In this document: positions 37,319 to 49,300 of the stretch, piece after piece
Position numbering within the stretch: the first letter of the stretch is position 1
Layout of the letters: every line of letters starts with the position of its first letter
Origin: Crossaster papposus
Lineage: Eukaryota > Echinodermata > Asteroidea > Velatida > Solasteridae
Direction: 5' to 3'
NCBI GenBank assembly: GCA_037893245.1
Contig: JBAIAA010000099.1
Location: 124,001-188,000, forward strand
Length of the DNA: 64,000 bases
Notes under the pieces: model-generated
Told to the model about the DNA's origin: nothing
The model's input: the letters and a program-made list of their open reading frames with translations, nothing else
The model's database searches: none
Position numbers and translations under genes: made by a program

Positions 37319-40300
37319 AATTATAATACAAAAATCAAACAATAACAATAAAAAAATTACACTCTATTAAAAAGTTCAAATTATGGCAATGAACAAAATG
37401 AAAATTTGTATTATGACATTAAAACACACCCTAATTCCTCTTTAATCGAATTCTGTCTGTGTAGATTCCCTTTTGAACAAGCAACTGCAATAAACAATCT
37501 TTTCCCATTGAAAATGTACACAGCTTTCCAATCCTGGTCAATAGAGGACGCCCGTTATACACAGGTGATTAAAATGCAAATATTTAATTAACTGGTGAAC
37601 TTGCGATTGGGGATTTTGGTTTTTCGTGATCCACATGATCCCAGCTAACAGACTGCAGTGATTCCACTTAGATTCAAGAGGTGCGCCAAGGAAATTGATT
37701 TCTGAGCACATTTTGCAGCCATGCCCTGTGGTCTAAAATGTAATATTAAGCAAAAGCTTTGAAATAATAGCTGTGTAAACCATTATGCCACAGGAAAATT
37801 AAACTTCATCCTCTGTTATCTTTTTTTGGGGTCGTTTGACATGAACATAGTTGCTGCTATACAACACTGTTTAATTTATTTTAAAGGAATGAGATTTTTG
37901 AGTTATCGTAAATGATTATCACTTATGATCGTTGTGAATATAGAATGGGCTCGCAATTGTCACGTTGTTATGCATAAACAATTAAGTTTATTATGCGAAG
38001 TAACAAAAGTATTCTAATGTGGCCCGTCGCACATGCGCGCTAGTTCTTTCTCTCGCCATGCTTTTCTGGACGGAAGTTGACATACAAGCCTTTAAATCCA
38101 AATTTGTAAATCTAAATTGAGTAATCCAAATATGTTACCTTGGTTTAAAGTCTGTTTGTTACATTATAACATATTTGACGATATTGTATTATACACTAGT
38201 ATAAGTAGGCCTATGTATATAACAATTAACATACAAATAAGCGGTTTTACATGAGGGGAGGTGAATCATGACGTATAATGAATATTCATAAATAAGGAAA
38301 ATTAAGAAAGAATAAAAAAAGTTACACAAGAAAGTTCCGGCAACTTACAATTGTATTGCATTCGCATTCCAAAACGGAGATGAGAACGTATGCAGTCAGC
38401 GAAACTTTACCTTGAACTCCCCCCTGTACAAACAAGAAAAAACACAAATATAAAACAATGTACATCAACAATAGACCATGTAATTTTCGTATACCCATCA
38501 TGATATAAGACAAAGGGACTCCCCTTAGTCCCCCGTAACAAATGTATACTCTCTAGACTATTGTTACCTAACGCACCCCTCTAAAAACCTAAAACGAATT
38601 CCTGAGGAACCACAACATTCTGCAAGCACAAATGCCACCACAAAGAAGGGGGTAAGGTGGTAGGAGGGAGAGGAGGTGTTTAGGGGTAAGAGGGGGGTAG
38701 GAAGGGGGAAGTAGAAAGGAGGGGATGGGAGGGGTTCCCTCTTGCTTTATAATTATGTAGTATCGCGCACAAAGGTGCACGATTAAACTTCTGGCATAAA
38801 CGAGCCGCCGGCTAAAGGAATTTCACGGCGTGTGGTTGATTTTGTTTTCTATAATACATTTTTACTAAGATCTGAACCATAAAACGGCCATAAATATGTA
38901 TTAGAAATTTAAACTTAATTTTACACTATAAAAACATGTACAACTGTCTTAATTATTGAAGAAAATCAGAAAAAACTCCAAACGTTTGACCTGATATATC
39001 GAGCGTACAAGTTGCAACGTGATTGACTCATTGCAGGAAGAGAGAGCCCGGCCCCCATAATCCCTGTGATGCATGTCGGTGCGCTGACGTGTGCGGACGA
39101 TATAACGACAACCGTCATTTGTTCCGGGGCGCGCCGTCCGTCTATGCAGTTCATTAATCATCAATACTCCAAAAACAGACTTATTGAGGGCGCCCTCGGT
39201 TGTTACGCGATTTGTTTCTGAAGTCAGTCTTGACGCAAGAGTCATGTAAACCCGTAACATTCCGGGGACATTCCAAGCGTAGCTCAAATAGCTACTCACC
39301 CCCGCATGCCCGCTGAGTCGTTTTCATTCAATGTATCGTGGAATATACATGTACCCATAAATTGCACACCGCACCATTGCACAAATGTGGTTTCTTACAC
39401 GTCCGCAAAAGGCGAAGACTTTCCGGCTGCCATGGCACCATTGGTTCTTCTTCTTTTTAAAGCAGAACAATTTCTGATTTTTAGAATATGAATACGGAGA
39501 AAATTGCAAGAGTACACGTAGCCTGGAAAGAGTTCCCTCATGGAACCTAGTCACCAACAAATGAACCAGAAGTAGGAAATTACAATTTGCCGGTCAAATT
39601 CCCAATTTGAAGGGGTAGGAATTTTTTATTTTTTTAGGTAAACCATAGTCCCGTACTACATTTCTTAATTTTTTTGTTCTGTAAAACGTCAAAAGAAAAT
39701 CTAATTTTTGCATTTACCGTAACACAACTGCAAGATTTTAAATGCCACTTTTTCAGATTTACCCCTTCAATTAGGTTGTTGGTCCGTATTACTGTGACTG
39801 AACTCAACACACCTTAATGTTGTATACTATTAGAAAGCTTTAGTTCTGCAGATTCCAGAAATATAAATATATCTATATGAATATAAAACAAATCAGACTT
39901 TTAGCTCATTTTACAAAATACATTCTACTTACGGTCATCTCTCTGTGGTATACTGTGTAAAGTTCCGAATACGAACCGTCCTCCGTCTGGGTCTGAGTTA
40001 TTAGCCATTCCAGCGCCTTGCAAATAGTTGCGTCGTCGACGAAGGCAAACTCCTTGGCTCTGTAGAAGACCTTAGCGACGAAAGCCGTCAACCTGGGTCG
40101 TAGAAATAACAGGCACATTATTGAGGACAGAGAACTGACTTCAGCTACACCATCACTAGAGTTAACCGGAGGAGGAATAGTACTGTACAAAATATAAACT
40201 CTAGTCTCCAGACTGGCTAAGAGCTCTTCCATTGTAGCATACACTGATAAAATAAAATAACACGGGTTCTTGTAGCAGTTATTTAGGAGATGGGGAATCC

Positions 40301-43300
40301 ATTCCTAGAAGAGAGCAAAGACCTATTGCTAGATATGAAGGATACCATGGATGAGTCACTTGCTAAGTCAGTGAGACAGAAAGAATGTCTTGGCCAAGAC
40401 CAGTACAACAAGTTTGTTGATGAGAGACTTGAGCAGTGTGTAATGCCCGCTACAGATACCATTCCCAAGAACAAACTGCCACGCTTCAGTCGCCCGCCCA
40501 ACAGGACGGGCTTTATCCTTTGTCCTTTATAAAGTGCTACAAACATCTCTGAAGAGTGACTGCAACCTTTTCCCGCGGTATTAGACCGGCAGCCCACGGA
40601 CATTTGGTTAGATGAACTAGGTACCAATATCTGACTATGGGAGTGTGTAGGGGGTCACCTGAAATAAATGGAAATGAGAGTCTGCCGGGTACCACCAGCT
40701 ACATGTACCCCTGGGGGACCCCCAAAGTAGTCAAAAACTGGGCACTAAATAGTTGAGCGAGGTACCACTAAAAAATGATGCCAAATGAACAAGTTGAGTT
40801 CATAGAGTACAAAATGGGTTACGACAGACGAAAAGACCGCTGCACTACGCGTACCAGACACCCGAAACATGAACCCTCTACGTCATTTTCTGTGGCTATT
40901 TTTAGAAAAAAAGGGGTACAAAGTGAAAACCGCTATATATTCACGCAAAAATGAACACCAATTACTGTTTTTAAGTCCCTAACGATGAGTTGAATCTGAG
41001 AAAATATCCACAATGTTTTCAAATGATAATTAATTATGTTTTATGTATATAATATCACTTTAAAATTAACAAGCCACGCCCCTTTTAGGGGTTTTTCTTA
41101 TTCTAAGTAGTACGCATTTTCCAGCGACTACCCGTGCATGTGTTTGGGTGCCAACCAGTTTGAACTTGTAAACCAATGCCTTGCAAGCATTTGACATCAT
41201 TTTAACGATAAATTTGTTGTGGGCGTGGTTTTTAAATTAACAAACCACGCCTCTTTAGGGGTTTCCCTGATTCTAAACAATACGCATTTTTCAAAGCGAT
41301 TGTTGTTGCATGTGTTTTGAGTGCAAACCTTTTTAGAAACATTAGACACCATTTTTCTGAGAAATTAGTGGCTTTTAAATTAGCAAACTGCGCCTATTTA
41401 GGCACATTTCCCTGATTTTAAGCAGTATACGCATTTTGGAAATAGGCTTAAACATGCGTCTACAGTAAAACACCTTTATAACAAGTTCCTTTGGGACTTT
41501 ACAATTACCTTGTTATAACAGGTACTCTAACCTTGTATTATCGGTACTAAGATTCTCATTGAGTAAAAGCCACCATCTTCAATTTACCGCCAAACGCCTT
41601 AAATATTAAGAACGGCGTAAGGGTTCAAGAGCATTCCGCTTACTGAGACTTTTGATGTGAATCATGCTACATTTCAACTGAATGGAATGGAATGGAAGCT
41701 CTTTTTAATTGCAATGCATTCATATTAGGGGAGTCAGGTTGGCGTAGCGGTTCTTTTCTCGCCTTCCACCACTACGACCCGGGTTCGAACCCCGCCTGGG
41801 CCAATATGTGGATTGGGTTTCAGTCCCTCCCTATTCTTCTGGGGTTTTCCTTCCACCTCTAAAACTGTACCTTCTTCTCATTGTCTTCTCTCAACAGGTT
41901 TCTTCAGGCTTGCGAGCTACAGTGCCTAGAGCACTTTTGAGGAATCTTTGGTTTCAAAAACCAGAAAGAATTAATAATGAAAAAAAAATCTGTACTTCTT
42001 CATGTACAAAACACGTGTGCGTTTGTATTACAGTGCGCTTGCTTTCATATTCAAGGTACAATAGAAAATGTAGGATTTTTCAAAAGCCACACCCACAACT
42101 AATTTCTTATTAAAATGGTGTCAAATGTTTGCAAGGCATTGGTCTACAAGTTCAAACTGGTTTGTACCCAAAACACATACAACAATACTCGCTGAAAATG
42201 CGTATACTGCTTAGAATCAGGAAAATGTACCTAAATAGGCGCAGTTTGCTAATTTAAAAGCCACGCCCGCAATTAATTTTTCAGAAAAATGGTATCCAAT
42301 GTTTCCAAAAATGGTTTGCAAGGCATTGGTCTACTGGTTTGCACACAAAACACATGCAACAATAATCGGAGTGAAAAATGCGTATTGTTTAGAATCAGGG
42401 AAACCCCTAAAAAGGCGTGGTTTGTTAATTTAAAAACCACGCCCACAACTAATGTATTGTTAAAATGATGTCAAATGTTTGCAAGGCATTGATCTACAAG
42501 TTCAAAATGGTTTGAACCCAAAACACATACAACAATAATCGCAGTGAAAAATGCGTATTGTTTAGAATCAGGGAAACTTCTAAAAAGGCATGGTTTGTTT
42601 ATTTGAAAACCACGCCCACAACTAATTTATCGTTAAAATGATGTCAAATGCTTGCAAGGCATTGGTCTACAAGTTCAAACTGGTTTGCATCCAAACACAT
42701 GCACTGATAGTCGCTGGAAAATGCGTACTACTTAGAATCAGGGAAACCCCTAAAAGGGGCGTGGCTTGTTAATTTTAAAGTGATATTATATACATAAAAC
42801 ATAATTAATTATCATTTGAAAACACAGTGGATATTTTCTTAGATTCAACTCACCGTTAGGGACTAAAAAAACAGTAACTGGTGTTCATTTTTGCGTGAAT
42901 ATATAGCAGTTTTCACTTTTTGCCTCCTTTTTTCTAAAAATAGCCACAGAATATGACGTAGAGGGTCCATGTTTCGGGTGTCTGGTACGCGTAGTGCAGC
43001 GATCTTTTCGTCTGTCGTAACCCATTTTGTACTCTATGAACTCAACTTGTTCATTTGGCATCATGTTTTAGTGGTACCTCGCTCAACTATTTAGCACCCA
43101 GTTTTTGACCACTTTGGGGGTCCCCCAGGGGTACATGCAGCTGGTGGTACCCGGCACTCTCATTTCCATTCATTTCAGGTGACCCCCTACACACTCCCAT
43201 AGTCAGATATTGGTATCTAGTTCATCTAACTAAATGTCCGTGGGCTGCCGGTCTATATGTAGCATGTCAAACACAAGACGGCGATCTGGACCAATTTGTT

Positions 43301-46300
43301 TTGCTCACGAGAATCAGGCAACCCCCACCTGCCTTGGCATCATTGTCGGAACGGGGTCACATGATAAGTGTGCTCTCTATAGTTTCTATACTAAACTCTT
43401 TGGTTTCTAGCCATCCAGTCAGACCGCTTATTAATTACTGGCACTGGCCAGGACCGACCTGGGCAGTTCTCGAAAGAGTGGGATTAGCACCTTTAACGGC
43501 GTCTCATTGTATAGTAATTAAATCCCTGCTAATGATACTTTATTATTCTATTTTGATTTACGAAGTACAGTAAATTAGAGTCAACCAACAAGGTTTTGTG
43601 GAAATGGAATTTTGTTTTTGTCCTTTCGTTTCAGTAATAAAATTAAAAACAAAAACAAAAACATTAAATGCATGTTTAGATTTGTACACAAAAATTTAAT
43701 AAAGTGAGGAAAGAATATTAACAAATTCTGTAAAAACATGATTTTCTCCATTTGTCCAATCCCTATGCAAAAAAGTGTCATTTTTTATTGTTCATCACGT
43801 TTATTGGGAAGCAGCGTAATCATACATGTCACTCAAGGTTTTTTTAATGTTTAGAACGATTCTCGGTCACCTGGGAAGGACATTAATGTGAAGGACGTGT
43901 AATACTGGGTTTTGTGGAATTCTCTTTCTTTTCTGTGAGGCTAGTATACTTCTAATGGAGTGCTTTTGCAAAAAGGTATAGCACAGAGAAACCGGTTTAT
44001 GCAGGCATACTTCAAGGAATGATCAGTTAATTTTTTTGTCTTTTTTTTATCAATTCTAGAGTTAGCTGCAGTGAATCAGAACTCAATCTATGTGGGAAGG
44101 GGAGGGTGTTTATGGGAGTTGTCGCAATCAGAACTTTTTCTCATCATTTTCGTTATTTTTTTGGAGATGCTGAAACAGTTCTGCTGCGTGAAGTATCATT
44201 GCATTTTAGGTTGTGGCTTGGTCTGCAGAGATAAATCTGTATAATTTATGATGTGCTGGTATGCCAGCAGTGTGGTTGCGTAACTATCCCGCCCAGAGCG
44301 TAATTCTTAATTTAAGGTTTTTTTCGTGATATACGCTTCATGGGGGGTCAGTTCAGGCCACATTTATTTCTGCGAGATTGCAGTCTGTAGGAATTTGGTG
44401 GGGGGGGGGGGGGGGGTGGGGGGGGGGGGGTTGTTTACAAGTTTCAAAAGAACCCCTCCGTGCTTTTCGTTATTTTTTTGAGGCGCGGAAAAGGTTCTGC
44501 TGACAAGTATCATATGGATTGTATTTGTGACTGAACAGCCGAGATAAATCTGTAATTGTACGTTAACTAGTGGGTATGCTAGAAAGTGGCTGTTTGACTG
44601 GTCTCCCCAGAGCGTAATTCTACCTCGCAACCACATAGCACTTCGGCCTTACTTGAGATTGCACCTGCCACCGGTATTTATTCGTCACACTTGAGAGAGT
44701 CCTTTGTTAAAAGGATGAATCCCCTATATAAGTGAGCCCCGCGATGTACGCCTCAGTGCATTTTTGTGACCGGTATCATTCACTAACAATGTCTACACAA
44801 CTCTCCACGGACATCTTGGATTTGCTCGATGGTCCGTCGGACCTGGAATGCAGCGGCGTTGTACTACACGCCGACCCAACACCGTCTACTTCGTTCTCTG
44901 CCTCCGGTGGTAATCCACCGGCCACTAAAGCCAAGGCGAAGTCAAAGAAAGCAAGCAGATGCTCGGACGAGGTGTCTCGGCAGGAGTTTGCGTCTCTTCA
45001 AGACCAGATTTTGTCGATGGCCGACGCAATGCAAACTCTTCAGTCTACAGTCCTTACTTCACTGGGGAACCCACCAGCGAAGAAACAGAAAATCGGCCAT
45101 GCAACTGTCGGTCAAGTATCGAGCTCATCCAGCGATGAGTCAGTTGCAATGGGCCAACTAGTTGACAACCTCCTAGAACCCGGGGCCAGTGATAATTCAC
45201 CAGCCGGGGTACTCGACATAGTCGAGCAGTTTTATTCCGGAGAAAACTCTGGAAACAAGGTCGACGACAAACTAGCAAGCACCATCAGCAAGCTACTCCG
45301 AAAGAAAACTTCGGAGGAGAAGGTGACTGAGAAACTTAATAGTTTCAAGCGACCTTCTAACATCCCGGAGTTGGATGGCACTAGAGTTAATTCAGAAATC
45401 TGGAATTCTCTGCAGTCCAAGACCAGATCAATGGACATCAAGCTACAAAAGGTTGAAAATTCAGCGCTAAAAGGTATGGTGCCAATTGTGTCATGCATTG
45501 AGACTCTAATGAGCAGCAAAAGCGTGGATAACAAAGCACTGCTGACCAATCTTCTAGATTCAATGGCTATAATTGGCCATGCGGTCGCCGAGCTCAACTA
45601 CAGGCGTAGAGAGCTCATTAAGCCCGACTTGAACCACCAGTTTGCATCTCTTTGTTCGGCCAAAGTGCCCATAACGGGGCTCTTGTTTGGGGATAATTTA
45701 TCCCAACAGTGCAAGGACATTCAAGAGACAAATAAACTAGGTCAAAAATTTGGCCAACGTTCGAGTTTTTCTGCTGCTCCGAAATCGGATCGGCCAAAAC
45801 GAAGTGGAAATCCTAGAACTTTTCACACCGGGCAAGCGCAACAGGGAAACTCCGGTCGCCAAAAACGTTGGAACAAAAGAAAGCCAGCGGGGACAAGGCA
45901 GCAATCCGATGCCAAGTAAAATCGGTGAGTGAGCACCAATGTGATAACACTCAGGTTGTAGGTTTATTGGCAGGTAAACTCGCAAATCACATAGCCAAAT
46001 GGCGTGAGATTACATCTGATAATCGGGTGCTTGATGCTATTCAGCACTACCATATCGAGTTCATTAAAATGCCATACCAAACGCGCATTCCAAGGGATTT
46101 GCGTTTTCAAACCCACGAGGCTGAAATTATAGCCGCGGAAATTGCCAAAATGCTCGAAAAAGGAGCCATAGTAGAGACGAACCACACTGATGGTGAATTT
46201 ATTTCACATATTTTCATCAGACCTAAAAAGGATGGTTCTTTTCGCCCCATAATTAATCTTAAGGGGCTTAACACTTTTGTGGCATATTTCCACTTTAAGA

Positions 46301-49300
46301 TGGAAACTATCCGCACAGCAATTCAGCTGATACGGCCTCAATGCTACATGGCCTGTATTGATCTTAAAGATGCATACTTTGCGGTACCTATAGCTGTTGA
46401 GCATAGGAAATATTTGCGATTCATTTGGTGTAATGTGGTATACGAATTTACCTGTCTCCCTTTTGGTTTAGCGTGTGCACCACGTGTGTTCACGAAAATT
46501 ATGAAACCATTGATTGCCTCACTGAGGTTAAGGGGCCATGAATCGTGTGATTATATTGATGATTCACTTCTTGTTGGCAGAACATTTCAAGAATGCATTG
46601 AAAATGTTACAGCCCGAACCACCCTTACTACAAGTTTAGGGTTTACAATCAATGACAAAAAGTCAGTTCTAATTCCCACTAAACAAATTGATTTCTTGGG
46701 ATTTCATTTGGATTCAGATCTTATGACGATCTCTATTCCGCACTTAAAGGTAGAAAGTACCATTGTTGCAGTCAATACTCTGTTGCGTCATCAGTCTCTT
46801 ACAATACGAGACGTTGCCAAGGTCATAGGTCGTTTGGTTTCTTGCGAGTTAGCAGTTCCATATGGACCTCTGTTTAGAAGAACAGTAGAAAACGAAAAGA
46901 ACCAGGCACTATCACATCATGGTGGTGATTTTGAGGCTAAAATGAGCCTTTCCAAAAACGCAGTTTCTGATCTGAACTGGTGGATTACAGAGCTGCCAGT
47001 AACCTTTGCGCCTATGCACAGACATGACCCTGATCACGTGATCGAAACTGATGCATCCGCATTAGGCTGGGGTGCACATTTTAATGGTCGCACTACTGGC
47101 GGGCGTTGGTCTAAAGACGAGGCCACTCACCATATAAATTGGCTTGAGCTAAAGGCTTGCTTTTTAGCATTACAGTCTTTCTTTGCAGATGATAATAATA
47201 CATCTGTCCATATTAAATCAGATAATGCCACAGTGGTAGCATATATACAACACTTAGGCGGCTCAAAGTCAAAACTACTAAATTCCTTGACTAGAGACAT
47301 TTGGCTGTGGTGTATGACAAGGAGAATTTGGCTGTCTACATCACACCTTCCAGGTGTCCAAAATGTCCTTGCAGACTCTGCATCCCGACATTTTCAGGAT
47401 GATTTGGAGTGGAAACTCAACCCCTCCATTTTTTCAAAGATCATATCAATCTTCCCCAATCCTAATATTGATCTTTTTGCATCAAGGTTAAATCACCAAA
47501 CTGTGCCTTATGTTTCATGGCAAGCAGACCCAGGATCTGCTCACACGGACGCATTCACGTTGGACTGGTCAAATTACCACTGTTTTTATGCGTTTCCACC
47601 ATTTAGCTTAATTAACAAAGTGCTCACTAAGATTGAGCGTGATGAAGCTGTTGGTATATTGATTGCGCCGTTATGGCATACACAGTCATGGTTCCCGACA
47701 ATGCTAAAACTGCTTGTCAGAACTCCATTGATCTTGCCTATTCAACAAGATTTGCTCTCACTTCCCTTCTCAAATAGACTCCATCCACTAAGGGATCGTC
47801 TGAGGTTGATGGCATGCTACTTGTCAGGGAGACACTCCGACAACAAGGCGTATCAGAACCAGCTTCCAGACTTATCCTCGCATCATGGCGATCTAGCACG
47901 AAAAAGTGCTACAGGTCGGCACTTAGGAAGTGGATTCAGTTCTGCGCTCGGACAGAGACTCATCCAGTTCGACCACCTCTGGTAGCAATCTTGAACTTCT
48001 TGGCGAGCCAATTTATGTCAGGTAGTCAATACTCGAACCTGAATATCACTAGATGTGCTTTGTCAGCAGTCGTCCCATCAATTGAGGGGACTACAGTGGG
48101 TTCTCATCCACTAGTCAAGAGACTAATGAAAGGGGTATTCAACCTGAGACCACCAAGAGCCCGCTACTCACATACCTGGGACGTGGCGGTGGCTTTGGAT
48201 TACTTACAATCTCTAGGGCCCAACAAGGACCTTTCATTAAAGAACTTGACTATGAAGTTAGTGCTTCTTGTCGCCCTCACATCCGGGCAACGTTGCCAGA
48301 CATTATCATTATTAAACCTTAACTCTGTACAAGTTGGTACAAATAATGTTAAGTTTATTATTGAGGAGCCTACTAAAACGAGTAAAGCAGGTAAACCTCG
48401 TGTAGAAGTGAATTTAATTTCATTCCCACATAACCATTTGTTATGTGTCATGTCTGCCTTAAAGGTTTATCTTGAGAAAACGAAACCTTTCAGGGGTAAT
48501 AATAAGAGACTCTTTTTAAGTTATGTGTCGCCCCACAAAGCAGTGGGATCAGAGACAATAGGTCGATGGATTAAGTCAACCCTTTCAGTTTCTGGGATTA
48601 GGACGGATAAATTTACCGCCCACAGTACACGATCAGCCTCATGCAGTTCAGCATTTAGGAAAGGTGTACCACTAGAAACTATCATGAAAGCAGCAGGATG
48701 GTCGAGAGCTTCGACCTTTGCAATGTTTTATAACAAACCATTAGAAGACACACGTCTTTGCTTTGCTCAGCGTGTACTTGATAGCTAACCTGTTAATGTA
48801 GAATAAATTATGGTTTCATAGAAACTTGTCTGTAATTGAATGTCGACTTGTAACATTCATTCATTACTTTTTGCAGCTGCTCTAAACATCTCAAGTAAGG
48901 CCGAAGTGCTATGTGGTTGCGAGGTAGAATTTCCTAATTAAACGAAATGTAATGCAATGAAATTGAAGTTTAATTATGATTCTACCGAGCAACCACTAGC
49001 ACTGAAGGGCTTACGTTCCCGCCCTAAAATTTTGGAAGTATTGCTTAATTCCCACCCATTTCCAGTGGACTGCAAAAAGTTAAAACTTCCACAAAAATGC
49101 CCTGAGGCGTACATCGCGGGGCTCACTTATATAGGGGATTCATCCTTTTAACAAAGGACTCTCTCAAGTGTGACGAATAAATACCGGTGGCAGGTGCAAT
49201 CTCAAGTAAGCCCTTCAGTGCTAGTGGTTGCTCGGTAGAATCATAATTAAACTTCAATTTCATTGCATTACATTTCGTTTAATTAGGAAATTCTTAACTC

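Larger units (their letters stand above)
44616..49292 (+). mobile_element. DIRS-type tyrosine-recombinase retrotransposon, apparently complete
   Basis: Three overlapping plus-strand ORFs (gag-like, RT/RNase H, tyrosine recombinase) lie between inverted terminal repeats (44617-44768 against 49091-49243, inverse). An internal complementary region at 48889-49010 joins the reverse complement of the left end to that of the right end, as DIRS1-type elements need to close a circle. No target duplication is present, as expected for recombinase-mediated insertion. None of the three ORFs is broken. Confidence 0.93.

Noticed and set aside
41730-42110. 101-codon ORF at 41808
   Set aside because: It is the body and tail of a tRNA-derived SINE inside the foldback element.
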